64,000 nucleotides of DNA, taken from contig NZ_ASJD01000002.1 of assembly GCF_000691165.1 (NCBI RefSeq), positions 496,001-560,000 of the forward strand. Reading direction: 5' to 3'. The position numbers and the translations under genes were made by a program. This DNA is from Bacillus safensis FO-36b (GTDB lineage: Bacteria; Bacillota; Bacilli; Bacillales; Bacillaceae). How positions within the stretch are numbered: position 1 is the first letter of the stretch; each line of letters begins with the position of its first letter. Under the pieces are notes generated by a model. That model was not told where the DNA came from, searched no databases, and worked only from the letters and a program-made list of their open reading frames with translations. This document shows positions 36,301 to 44,993 of the stretch, one piece after another.

Positions 36301-37419
36301 TTATTTTGTATAATGCTTCTTCAAGGTCTTCATCCAATCTTCCTCAAAAGCAGTCGATGAACCGAATCCCTTCACCTCGTCTGCAAGATTGACCATGTTA
36401 ATAGCTTTTCCTGCTTGTTGAAGCTGCTTTTGCGAGATGAGAGAGGCCTCAAGGTCATAGGAAGACGGTGTTTTCTCACCAGCTATTTTCTTCGCAAGAA
36501 TCCTCACGTCGACTGCGCCGATGAGCTTCGGATCAACCGCTGCTGTATACTTCCACGGACTGTCCTTCGCCGTCATTTCTTGAAGATCCGCATTTGATAC
36601 ATCAATCCCATAAATCTTCACTTCTGTTCTTCCTGCTTCCTTTAACGCTCTTGCTGCCCCAATGGCAAAGGCATCCCATGTGGCAAAAATAGCGTCCAGC
36701 TTGCCCTTTGGATACTTATTCAGCATGGCCGCTACTGCATTTTGCGTTTGAACAGACGTATCAGAGGAGGCAATACCAAAGCGGTCAAGCTCCTTGATCC
36801 CTGAATGTTGTTTAAGCGTTTCTTGATAGACCTTATTTCGTCTCACCATTGGCGGGAATCCATCTACCCACAGGTATGCAATATTTGCTTTTCCTTTAAA
36901 ATCAGACACGAGCGCATCTAATGATTTTTTCGCTAATTGTTCGTCATCTTGAGATGTCACTGTGACCCCTTTGATGTCCTTCAGCTTAGGATTCGAATCA
37001 AATGCTACAACTGGAATGCCTTTCGCTGTGATCTTTTTCACATCAGCGACTGTCGCCTCGTCGTCCCCGTGAGAGATGATAAAGCCATCATAATTTTCTT
37101 CAAGCGCCTGAGAGATGGCATCATGGAACTTCGCTGTATCTCCATTTGCGGTGTAGACATCTACCGTAAAGCCGAGTGCTTCACCTTCTGCCTTGGTTCC
37201 AGCTAAAAATTGAGCTGTATGATCGTCTCCTCCAATTTTGCGGATGACTTTAATTTTTGCCCCCTGTCCCTTTGCAAATCGCTTCGGTACATTGTCAAAA
37301 GAGACTTTTTCGTTCGTATTTGCCTTTGAGCCTGCACTTGATCCGGTGCCGCAGCCTGTTAATAGGACGGTTAATGCCGTTAATAAGACAAGACATGATG
37401 TAAAATGCTTACGCTTCAT
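36301..37419 (-). CDS. Ribose-family substrate-binding lipoprotein under S-box control
   Basis: 372 residues. The signal ends in the lipobox LLTGC (Cys23), followed by a periplasmic-binding-protein-1 fold (KIKVIRKIGGDDHTAQFLAGTKAEGEALG; IDVSNADLQEM; AAVDPKLIGAVDV). It would be named a sugar-binding protein by fold alone. The SAM-I riboswitch directly upstream places it in methionine/SAM metabolism, so a methylthio-pentose such as 5-methylthioribose is the best guess for its ligand. Confidence 0.9.
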   Translation of the reverse strand: MKRKHFTSCLVLLTALTVLLTGCGTGSSAGSKANTNEKVSFDNVPKRFAKGQGAKIKVIRKIGGDDHTAQFLAGTKAEGEALGFTVDVYTANGDTAKFHDAISQALEENYDGFIISHGDDEATVADVKKITAKGIPVVAFDSNPKLKDIKGVTVTSQDDEQLAKKSLDALVSDFKGKANIAYLWVDGFPPMVRRNKVYQETLKQHSGIKELDRFGIASSDTSVQTQNAVAAMLNKYPKGKLDAIFATWDAFAIGAARALKEAGRTEVKIYGIDVSNADLQEMTAKDSPWKYTAAVDPKLIGAVDVRILAKKIAGEKTPSSYDLEASLISQKQLQQAGKAINMVNLADEVKGFGSSTAFEEDWMKTLKKHYTK

Positions 37420-37521
37420 TGCTGTTCCTCCTCAAGTTGTTTTGATTTTTCACATCTGAAAACTAGGTAAAAGAGTGGAAATACGCCTGTAAAACAGGCA
37501 TTTGATTCGAAAAAGAGACGA

Positions 37522-37700
37522 AAAAAAGCCTCTCTTGGAAAGAGAGGCTTGATCACCGTTGCATGAAACATGTATCGGGAAGTCTTCCTCTCTTATCTGT
37601 CAAAGCTGTAACAGCTTTGCAGGAATTAGCACCAATTTCTAAAATAGAAACGGTTGCCGGGCGTCATAGGGCCAGTCCCTCTGCCTCTCTTGATAAGAGA
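37522..37700 (-). ncRNA. SAM-I (S-box) riboswitch with terminator
   Basis: On the minus strand the P1 strands TCTCTTATCA (37691-37700) and AGATAAGAGA (37589-37598) enclose conserved S-box sequence: AGAGGCAGAGGGACTGGCCC, then ATGACGCCCGGCAACC, and GGTGCTAATTCCTGC. Downstream, CCTCTCTT...AAGAGAGG with seven T (37522-37550) is a terminator. Its 5' arm can pair with the AAGAGAGG of the P1 3' strand, giving the usual antiterminator switch. High SAM should stop transcription of the ABC operon. Confidence 0.96.
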
Positions 37701-37796
37701 TCCGTTATGAAATTTGTTTTCGTTGAAATGTCTTCTTTACTTTAATGTGATGTCACATCAATGTCAATGACTTTTTTGAAAATTTCTAAAATACCA

Positions 37797-39224
37797 TCAG
37801 CTTCCGATGATTTTCTTCGCAGGTGATGATTTCTTCAGACGGAAATCATATTTTTTCTCATTCACAAATTGCGGGTTCAGATGTGCTGATCCTTTATCTT
37901 GACCGCTTTTAGAGAGATACGTTTTGTAGCCTTCCAGCCATTTCCCGTGCCATACCCACTGTGATGCTTTTGCACCTTTGCGGTCATCATAAACGTTCTT
38001 CTGGAAGGTATTCTTTTGGTTCACTTGATAAAGATTCACGACTAAATAATGCGAGGCACTAGCGGTCATGATATTATTCGTGATTCGATTGTTCACTGCT
38101 TGATACTGCATCAGCAATTGACCGCCTTCTAAACCGGCTGTGTCATTTTTGTACAGAGTATTATGTGAGATCGTCGTATTGGTTGTACCGCCACGCTTCT
38201 TATCATAGCCGCCAATAGAAATGCCTGTATAACGGTTCAAATACACTTGATTGTGTTCGATGCGGATGCGGTCCGCCATTTTTCCTTTATGTTCGCTTGT
38301 GACTTCAATCCCTAAGTCATTGTGATGTGAGATGTTATGATCGATCACAATGTCTTTTCCGCCATCGACATAAATTCCGCCAGCAGAAATGTCGCTGCCA
38401 TAGGCTGGGTTCCCTGCACTCGTAATCTCATATACTTTGTTTCTTGAGACGACACCGTTTCTGACTTGATCATACTTTTTAGAGGGTGCCACGTTCTCAA
38501 ATCCAATTAAATCAATGCCAATATTATCAGTGTGCCGGACCGTATTATGTGTCACACGGAACTTTTTCACGTTCCCATTTAGCACAAGCGCTTCACTGAA
38601 GCCCAGCTTTAATTTTTCAACAGTATTTCCTTTGATTTCAATGTCTTCAATCGCTGCTGGAGCTTTTGTCCCATAGACAGCAATTCCATGTGCATTTCCA
38701 TTTTCATGTTTCGTCTGAATATCATACACTCGGTTATTAAGCAGTTTGACGCCTTTGCCGCTTCCTTTGATGAAAATACCAACTGGTGTCAAATCTTCTT
38801 TATTCGTCTTAAGATGTCCTACAGTCAGGCCTTTGAGGGTGATGTAGCTCTTTTGATCGATCGTGACAAGACCGCCATCGGCTTGATTTCCTTTAAGGGA
38901 AGCCCCGCTAATCACAGGTTTTTCTTTTCCGTAAGCTTGAAAGACAACGGGTGCTTTCTTTGTTCCTGAATGGCGGACAATCAATTTTTCTTTGTATGTG
39001 CCGCCTCTCATGTAAATGGTTGCCCCAGCCTTCGCCATACTTGCCGCTTTTTTCAGCGTACGGAAAGGTTTTTGCTTAGTTCCCGGGTTTTTGTCGCTTC
39101 CGTTTACCGCTACGTAATAGGCTGTGCTTTGCTTAGCGCCAGCCTCATCTGTCATCGCTTGACAGCCAAAGCTGATGACGGTCATGAATAAAATGAGTAA
39201 AATGCCTGGTAACGCTCGTTTCAT
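37797..39224 (-). CDS. Right-handed parallel beta-helix lipoprotein (YwoF-like)
   Basis: 475 residues. The N-terminal signal has a possible lipobox ISFGC (Cys21). A DUF1565-type start (YYVAVNGSDKNPGTKQKPFRTLKKAASMAKAGATIYMRGGTY) is followed by many beta-helix coils with N/H/I patterns (RIEHNQVYLNRYTGISIGG; TTISHNTLYKND). This fold is shared by PL9-type pectate lyases and other polysaccharide lyases. It resembles B. subtilis YwoF. Whether it degrades pectin is not shown. Single-gene unit with a GGAGC-type site. Confidence 0.85.
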   Translation of the reverse strand: MKRALPGILLILFMTVISFGCQAMTDEAGAKQSTAYYVAVNGSDKNPGTKQKPFRTLKKAASMAKAGATIYMRGGTYKEKLIVRHSGTKKAPVVFQAYGKEKPVISGASLKGNQADGGLVTIDQKSYITLKGLTVGHLKTNKEDLTPVGIFIKGSGKGVKLLNNRVYDIQTKHENGNAHGIAVYGTKAPAAIEDIEIKGNTVEKLKLGFSEALVLNGNVKKFRVTHNTVRHTDNIGIDLIGFENVAPSKKYDQVRNGVVSRNKVYEITSAGNPAYGSDISAGGIYVDGGKDIVIDHNISHHNDLGIEVTSEHKGKMADRIRIEHNQVYLNRYTGISIGGYDKKRGGTTNTTISHNTLYKNDTAGLEGGQLLMQYQAVNNRITNNIMTASASHYLVVNLYQVNQKNTFQKNVYDDRKGAKASQWVWHGKWLEGYKTYLSKSGQDKGSAHLNPQFVNEKKYDFRLKKSSPAKKIIGS

Positions 39225-39592
39225 CTTGTTGTTTGCTCCTTTCCCTTCTCTCCTTCCTTTATCGGTTAAAAAAAAGAGGATTAAAATATGACGATGTCCC
39301 TTGCAATGTACTAGTCAAAAGGTGTATGGTTGAAAGAATATCTTACAGGAAAACCATTCGTTTTTAAATTGTCAGATTAATCAGTTAATAACGCATTTGG
39401 ATTTTATTTCTTTTTTTAAAAGGGGTGACATGAGCCAAACTGACAGCAGAGAGAAGGAAAGCGCTTTAACAGATTTTTCTTGTCTGAATTACAGAAAACC
39501 TATTGCTAATATTTTGTGAAGGTATAGAATAGAATCATAATTATTTCATATTATTAGAATTTTCAAATAATCAAACAGCAAGGAGATTTACA
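39225..39592. other. Intergenic region upstream of ilvK
   Basis: About 370 AT-rich bases separating divergent ywoF-like and ilvK genes; holds both promoters and a CodY-like box (39558-39572). No further gene seen. Confidence 0.5.
39558..39572. promoter_or_regulatory. CodY-box-like sequence
   Basis: AATTTTCAAATAATC matches the CodY consensus AATTTTCWGAAAATT at 12 of 15 positions, 20 bases before the ilvK start. ilvK (ywaA) of B. subtilis is a known CodY target. Confidence 0.45.
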
Positions 39593-40684
39593 ATGCCAAA
39601 ACAACCCATCCGCGTTGAACTTAGTTCAACAAAAAAACCAAAACCTCAATCTGATCAACTTGAATTCGGAAAAATCTTCACAGATCACATGTTTGTGATG
39701 GATTATTCAGTTGATAAAGGCTGGTACGATCCAAGAATTATCCCTTATCAAGCCATTCCAATGGACCCAGCGTCGATGGTCTACCATTATGGTCAATCTG
39801 TTTTTGAAGGCTTGAAAGCTTATGTTTCTGAGGATCAAAAAATTCTCTTATTCCGTCCGGAAAAAAACATGGAACGCTTAAACAGATCCAATGACCGCCT
39901 GTGTATTCCGCAAATTGATACAGAAACAGTATTAGAGGGCTTAAATGAACTCATTCGCATTGATAAGGATTGGGTACCTGATGCAGAGGGAACTTCCTTG
40001 TATATTCGTCCATTCATTATTTCCACTGAGCCGTATTTAGGCGTTGCACCGTCTAGCACGTATAAGCTGCTCATTATCTTATCTCCTGTGGGATCATACT
40101 ATAAAGAAGGCATTCATCCGGTCAAAATTGCAGTTGAAAATGAGTTTGTCCGTGCCGTTAAGGGTGGAACAGGAAATGCCAAAACAGCTGGAAACTATGC
40201 CTCAAGCCTTAAAGCACAGCAAGTTGCTGAAACGAAAGGGTTTTCACAGGTTCTTTGGCTTGATGGGGTCGAGAAAAAATACATTGAAGAAGTCGGCAGC
40301 ATGAATATCTTCTTTAAAATCAATGGCGAAATCGTGACGCCTGAATTGAACGGCAGCATTTTAGAAGGCATCACACGCAACTCTGTACTTGAACTGTTAA
40401 AGCATTGGGGAATTCCAGTAACAGAGCGCAAAATTTCAATTGATGAGTTAATTGAAGCACATCAATCTGGCGAGCTTGAAGAAATTTTCGGAACTGGAAC
40501 GGCAGCCGTGATCTCTCCTGTCGGGGAATTAATTTATCATGATCAGCCATATGTGATCCAAAATGGTCAAACAGGCGAAGTATCGAAGAAATTGTACGAA
40601 GCCATTACTGGCATCCAAAAAGGGACACAGCCAGACATCTTCGGCTGGACAGTTGAAGTTGACTCAGTCGTCAAGCAAGCATAA
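39593..40684 (+). CDS. ilvK: Branched-chain amino acid aminotransferase
   Basis: 363 residues, PLP fold type IV. Seen are VYHYGQSVFEGLKAY, RPFIISTEPYLGV, KGGTGNAKTAGNYASSLKAQ (the PLP Lys lies in the GNAKTAGNYA region), GVEKKYIEEVGSMNIFF and FGTGTAAVISPVG. Transfers amino groups for Ile, Leu and Val synthesis and breakdown. AAGGAG lies upstream of ATG. B. subtilis ywaA (ilvK) also lies next to the lic genes. Confidence 0.95.
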   Translation: MPKQPIRVELSSTKKPKPQSDQLEFGKIFTDHMFVMDYSVDKGWYDPRIIPYQAIPMDPASMVYHYGQSVFEGLKAYVSEDQKILLFRPEKNMERLNRSNDRLCIPQIDTETVLEGLNELIRIDKDWVPDAEGTSLYIRPFIISTEPYLGVAPSSTYKLLIILSPVGSYYKEGIHPVKIAVENEFVRAVKGGTGNAKTAGNYASSLKAQQVAETKGFSQVLWLDGVEKKYIEEVGSMNIFFKINGEIVTPELNGSILEGITRNSVLELLKHWGIPVTERKISIDELIEAHQSGELEEIFGTGTAAVISPVGELIYHDQPYVIQNGQTGEVSKKLYEAITGIQKGTQPDIFGWTVEVDSVVKQA

Positions 40685-40689
40685 GCATA

Positions 40690-40725
40690 TAAAAAGAACC
40701 TTTCAATCATGAAGGGTTCTTTTTT
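40690..40725 (+). terminator. Terminator of ilvK
   Basis: AAAGAACC...GGTTCTTT stem with TTTTTT tail right after the stop codon. Confidence 0.88.
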
Positions 40726-40788
40726 GTTTATTTACCTCTCTTTTATCCCTTATAATGGGAAATACACATGAATAAGGGGAGTGATGGT

Positions 40789-40986
40789 ATGTTTTTTACT
40801 TATCTACTAGCATTCTTTGGAATCTGTATCGGATCGATGATCGTCGCCACTGGTTTCGACGATTCACCTTTCCTCACCCGGTTTTTATTTAAGGCTCTTG
40901 GAATCTCTATCCTTGCTCTTTCCATCTCTTTTGTAAAGGTCCGACGAAAGAAGTTACAGAAACAAAAGCGAAATAGACTTAGTTGA
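40789..40986 (+). CDS. Small two-helix membrane protein
   Basis: 65 residues: MFFTYLLAFFGICIGSMIVATGF, then FLFKALGISILALSISFV and a very basic tail (KVRRKKLQKQKRNRLS). ATG 40789 was chosen because AAGGGGAG lies 6 bases upstream; an ATG seven codons earlier has no site. Family not recognised. Confidence 0.75.
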   Translation: MFFTYLLAFFGICIGSMIVATGFDDSPFLTRFLFKALGISILALSISFVKVRRKKLQKQKRNRLS

Positions 40987-41000
40987 CCCGTCTCTTCCCA

Positions 41001-41399
41001 TCAAATCGTGCACCAAAACAAGACCGATACCCCAACAATCGCCCCTGCGTATATCCACTGTTTCCTTTTGATGCTCCGCTTTTTTTCGATCAGTAAAAAG
41101 ATCTCTGGCAAAAAGATGATCATGATTTCTAGGATAAAGACAAGATAATAAACAAGCGGCATTGGCTGGAAATCAAATTTCCTTGCATCTCCTCCAATCG
41201 TTGCAAAATACATCAACAGATTGGTTACGGGAATGGTAAAACAAACGAGCAGGCGGAGAACATAGATCCACACATATTCCTTATGCCGAATGAGGCCAAC
41301 AAATGAAGCAATAAGGCCATACAAAAACAAGATCACTGTACCATAACTCATGACAGGCTGTACGACAAAGCCGTAAAACATTAAACCAATTGCAACCAT
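41001..41399 (-). CDS. Putative four-helix membrane protein
   Basis: 132 residues with four hydrophobic segments (GTVILFLYGLIASFVGLI, VLRLLVCFTIPVTNLLMYF, LVYYLVFILEIMIIFLPEIFLL and YAGAIVGVSVLFW) and a basic loop KKRSIKRKQ. Convergent with the preceding small gene. No family recognised. AAGGACTG-type site upstream. Confidence 0.7.
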   Translation of the reverse strand: MVAIGLMFYGFVVQPVMSYGTVILFLYGLIASFVGLIRHKEYVWIYVLRLLVCFTIPVTNLLMYFATIGGDARKFDFQPMPLVYYLVFILEIMIIFLPEIFLLIEKKRSIKRKQWIYAGAIVGVSVLFWCTI

Positions 41400-41483
41400 A
41401 TTCCAACAGTCCTTTCTTTGAAGCCATACATGCTGTTTTTTCTAATCATACACTTCTTTCTCCAGTTTCCATATGGGGCAATC

Positions 41484-41514
41484 AAAAAAATGACCCCATT
41501 AAAGGGGCCATTAT
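41484..41514 (-). terminator. Terminator of the lic operon
   Basis: GGCCCC-TTTAAT-GGGGTC stem followed by seven T on the minus strand after licH. Confidence 0.8.
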
Positions 41515-41523
41515 GTGTTAGTG

Positions 41524-42852
41524 TTAAGCATTGACTGATTTGAAGAATTGCGGTAAATGCTCACGATGCGCTTCGAGCATTTCGTCTAAAATTTGCTTTG
41601 CAATGCCGTCAGATGGGACGAGCGGGTTGATGGTCATCGCCACAAGAGCCGTCTCGTAATCTCCAGTCACAGCCGCTTCTGCTGCCACACGCTCGAATGA
41701 TTTGATTTGTTGAACGAGTCCTCTTACAGCTACAGGCAGATCACCTATCGCGATTGGTTTTGGTCCGTCCTTTGTAATGATACAGTTTACTTCAACCGCT
41801 GATTCAGCCGGAATGCTGGCAATCGCCCCTCTGTTCACTGTATTGACTGGTTGAATGTCGTGCTTATCATTATAGATAGAGCTGATTAAGTTACAGGCCG
41901 CATCGCTGTAATAGGCCCCGCCTCTTTTTTCGAGCTGCGGTGGTTTAATCGACAAATCAGGATCTTTATAAAGCTCAAATAATTCCTGCTCGACCTGCTG
42001 CACAACCTCTGCTCGTGTTCCTTTCTCTTGAGCCGCCTTTTGCTCTTCTTCCAGCATATCTTTCGTTTTATAGTAATAGCGGTGATACGGACATGGGATG
42101 ACCCCTAATCCTTTCACAAAAGAAGGCTCCCAGTTTTTCGCTTCAATGTTTTTCATGGACCACTGGCTGTTTGGATTTCCTAGTTCATCAAGCACTTGAT
42201 CCATAATGCTGACCCCGTCTAAATATACGTCTAATCCATAGACCATGTGATTGAGACCGGCAAACTGTACCTCGATGCGTTCAACGTCCACATCAAGCGC
42301 TTTGGCAATCCCCATTTTGATCCCAATCGGCACATTGCATAGACCGACCACTTTTTTTAGATTCGTGTAGCGTAAAACAGCTTCTGTGACCATGCCGGCT
42401 GGATTTGTAAAGTTCACAAGCCATGCGTCTGGGCAAAGCTCTTCCATATCCTTCACAATGTCTAGAATGACTGGGATGGTCCGAAGGCCTTTAAATAAAC
42501 CGCCTGGTCCGTTCGTTTCCTGACCGATGACGCCGTATTTAAGCGGTATTCTCTCATCCTTTGCCCGTGCTTCCAGCAGTCCTACACGAAATTGTGTCGT
42601 CACAAAATCTGCGTCCTTCAAGGCCTCCCGGCGATCAAGAGTCAGGTGTACCTCAATCGGCAGACCTGCTTTTTCAACCATACGTTTCGCCAGAGCGCCT
42701 ACGATGTTTAACTTTTCCTGACCCGCTTCAATATCCACAAGCCATAATTCTTTTACAGGCAATTCTTGATATCGTTTAATAAACCCTTCGACGAGCTCAG
42801 GCGTATAGCTCGATCCACCGCCTATTGTGACAATTTTGATTCCTTCTTTCAT
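41524..42852 (-). CDS. licH: 6-phospho-beta-glucosidase, GH4
   Basis: 442 residues, NAD- and metal-dependent GH4 enzyme that cleaves phosphorylated cellobiose/lichenan oligomers entering through LicBCA. Motifs are [18 protein letters not shown] (NAD site), [16 protein letters not shown], and [10 protein letters not shown] with the metal-binding Cys, then [14 protein letters not shown] overlaps licA by 4 bases. Last gene of licBCAH. Confidence 0.95.
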   Translation of the reverse strand: MKEGIKIVTIGGGSSYTPELVEGFIKRYQELPVKELWLVDIEAGQEKLNIVGALAKRMVEKAGLPIEVHLTLDRREALKDADFVTTQFRVGLLEARAKDERIPLKYGVIGQETNGPGGLFKGLRTIPVILDIVKDMEELCPDAWLVNFTNPAGMVTEAVLRYTNLKKVVGLCNVPIGIKMGIAKALDVDVERIEVQFAGLNHMVYGLDVYLDGVSIMDQVLDELGNPNSQWSMKNIEAKNWEPSFVKGLGVIPCPYHRYYYKTKDMLEEEQKAAQEKGTRAEVVQQVEQELFELYKDPDLSIKPPQLEKRGGAYYSDAACNLISSIYNDKHDIQPVNTVNRGAIASIPAESAVEVNCIITKDGPKPIAIGDLPVAVRGLVQQIKSFERVAAEAAVTGDYETALVAMTINPLVPSDGIAKQILDEMLEAHREHLPQFFKSVNA

Positions 42853-43184
42853 GAATTGACACCTCCGAGTTGCTTCATTTTTTCATGGAGCTCGATGATT
42901 TCTGCTGCGAGCTCCTTGACGGTCATTGCGTTCATGAGATGATCCTGCGCATGAATCATTAAGAGACTAATATCCGTCTTTTCGCCCCTGATTTCTCCTT
43001 GGATCAGCTCTGTCTGTGCGTGATGCGCCTCATTTAACGCGTCTTGTGCTTCCTGCAATTTTTGCTTCGCCTCATCAAAGTTTCCTTGTTTTGCACATGT
43101 AATGGCCTCCATCGCAGAGCTTCTGCCATTTCCGCCGTGCAGGATGAGTTGAAACACAATTTGTTCCATTTCCATCGGCCGCAT
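42849..43184 (-). CDS. licA: PTS lichenan/cellobiose-specific enzyme IIA
   Basis: 111-residue three-helix-bundle EIIA of the lactose/cellobiose family. The phospho-accepting His is in [11 protein letters not shown] near the C-terminal third. Follows licC by 17 bases and is coupled to licH. Confidence 0.95.
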   Translation of the reverse strand: MRPMEMEQIVFQLILHGGNGRSSAMEAITCAKQGNFDEAKQKLQEAQDALNEAHHAQTELIQGEIRGEKTDISLLMIHAQDHLMNAMTVKELAAEIIELHEKMKQLGGVNS

Positions 43185-43201
43185 CCCCCTTGTTCCCTCT
43201 A

Positions 43202-44551
43202 TTACATGCTGACGACATTTTCATCAGTTGATGCTTTTGTTTCTAATTCACTTTCTTCTTTCAATTTCTGCTTATCCCACATTCTAAAGAATGGGTAGTA
43301 TAGAGCAAATGACAGCGCAAGGTTAATCAGCTGCATGACAGCACCAGAGATTTTGCCTCCTGTGGCGAGATAGCCTGAAATGATTGGCGGCATGGTCCAT
43401 GGGACAGCGATCCCGGCTGGTTTTGCCACAAGCCCTGTGCTCATTCCGATATATGTGGTGATGATCATCATGATTGGCGTAAGGATAAACGGAATGAGGA
43501 GCATTGGGTTCATGACAATCGGCATTCCAAAAATGATTGGTTCGTTGATGTTAAAGATGGCTGGCCCAATGGCAAGGCGGCCAAGCTGTTTCATTTGTTT
43601 ACTTCTGGCACGTAAGATCATGGTCAGCACCAAAGCAAGCGTTGCTCCGCTTCCGCCGACGTTGATGAAGATTTCAAAGAACTGCGCTGTGAAAATATTC
43701 GGCAGTACTTCTCCTGCTTGGAATGCAAGACGGTTCTCATCCATTGCACCGAGCCAAATTGGCCCCATGACGCCGCCGACAATGGTTGCTCCGTGAATAC
43801 CACATGCCCAGAGGAGCATTTGCACACCCATCGCAACGATACTGCCGCCTAAGCTGCCACCAAGAATCGATAGCGGTGTGCCAATTAAGACCGTGATGAT
43901 ATTATGAATACTCTCAAAAGGTGTCATCTCAATCACAAGTCTAGCGACCCAGATCAGGGTGATGACCACAAAACCTGGAATAAGTGCAATAAACGATTTA
44001 CTGACTGCTGGCGGTACACCATCAGGCATTTTGATAACAATGTTCCGCTGTACAATGAAGCGGTAAATTTCGGTTGAAAGCATGGCAATAATCATGGCAA
44101 CGAATAAACCTTTACTGCCCATCAGTGTGACAGGAATTCCCCCGCCTACTAGGATAGCTTCTGTTGAGCCTTCAGGTGTGAAAGGTACTTGATATGGTGT
44201 AGCCAAAAGGAAAGCCGCAACAGCGATCGCACCAGATGATAGCGCATCAACGGCATACTTTTCAGCAAGCCTGTAAGCAATCCCGAAGGTCGCAACAAGT
44301 GCCATAATGTCAAAGGTTGCATTAACAGGATAGGATAGTTTCGTGGCCCATTCTGCTCCGAAGATACTTGCCATAAAATCGCTGTATCCTGGAATCGGAA
44401 GGTTGGCTAAAATGAGAAACAGTGAACCGACAATAATGAGAGGCATCGTTAAAACAATTCCGTCACGCAATGCTTGTAAATGTCTTTGAGCGGCAATCTT
44501 CCCTGCAAACGGCATGACCTTCTCTTCTAGAAATCGGTTGAATCCATTCAT
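43202..44551 (-). CDS. licC: PTS lichenan/cellobiose-specific enzyme IIC
   Basis: 449-residue permease of the lactose/cellobiose family with about ten helices: [25 protein letters not shown] near the N terminus, [21 protein letters not shown] (substrate-binding loop), and [20 protein letters not shown]. It transports and phosphorylates beta-glucan oligosaccharides with LicB and LicA. Confidence 0.95.
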   Translation of the reverse strand: MNGFNRFLEEKVMPFAGKIAAQRHLQALRDGIVLTMPLIIVGSLFLILANLPIPGYSDFMASIFGAEWATKLSYPVNATFDIMALVATFGIAYRLAEKYAVDALSSGAIAVAAFLLATPYQVPFTPEGSTEAILVGGGIPVTLMGSKGLFVAMIIAMLSTEIYRFIVQRNIVIKMPDGVPPAVSKSFIALIPGFVVITLIWVARLVIEMTPFESIHNIITVLIGTPLSILGGSLGGSIVAMGVQMLLWACGIHGATIVGGVMGPIWLGAMDENRLAFQAGEVLPNIFTAQFFEIFINVGGSGATLALVLTMILRARSKQMKQLGRLAIGPAIFNINEPIIFGMPIVMNPMLLIPFILTPIMMIITTYIGMSTGLVAKPAGIAVPWTMPPIISGYLATGGKISGAVMQLINLALSFALYYPFFRMWDKQKLKEESELETKASTDENVVSM

Positions 44552-44565
44552 CCCCTCCGCCCCCT

Positions 44566-44871
44566 TTATCCGTTCACTAACTGTTCAGCAGATTTTAAAA
44601 CCTCAGCGCCATTACAAACGCCATAATGCACAGTATTAATCACGTCTACTGGGATTCCTTTTTCTTCTCCGAGCTTTTTCATTTGTGGTAATAAATATCG
44701 AACCTGAGGTCCTAATAAAAGCACATCGGCTTGATCAATATGATTTTTCGCAGAATCTCCTGATACTGCCCAAATACGATATTCTTTTCCTTGTTCTTGT
44801 GCGCTTTTCTCCATTTTTGTGACAAGTAAGCTTGTGGACATACCTGCTGCGCAAACCAATAAGATGTTCAT
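44566..44871 (-). CDS. licB: PTS lichenan/cellobiose-specific enzyme IIB
   Basis: 101 residues starting [17 protein letters not shown]; the first Cys of the CAAGMSTS loop is the phosphorylation site. The ATG at 44871 was preferred over 44892 because AAGGGGGC is well spaced from it. First gene of licBCAH, behind a cre site. Confidence 0.95.
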   Translation of the reverse strand: MNILLVCAAGMSTSLLVTKMEKSAQEQGKEYRIWAVSGDSAKNHIDQADVLLLGPQVRYLLPQMKKLGEEKGIPVDVINTVHYGVCNGAEVLKSAEQLVNG

Positions 44872-44926
44872 GTGTAAACGCCCCCTTTTCAAAGTGTGAA
44901 GCTATTCTTTACACTTTCATCATATT

Positions 44927-44942
44927 ATGAAACCGCTTTCAT
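44927..44942 (-). promoter_or_regulatory. cre (CcpA) site of licBCAH
   Basis: ATGAAAGCGGTTTCAT on the minus strand fits the cre consensus at every defined position and is itself nearly palindromic. It lies about 56 bases before licB, over the likely promoter. Confidence 0.8.
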
Positions 44943-44993
44943 AAACACCCATACTTTTTCCTTTAGGAAGCGGAAAAAGTTAATATCACACAG

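Noticed and set aside
37563..37745. A 60-codon plus-strand frame over the riboswitch
   Set aside because: The DNA is explained by a complete S-box on the other strand; the frame has no ribosome site.
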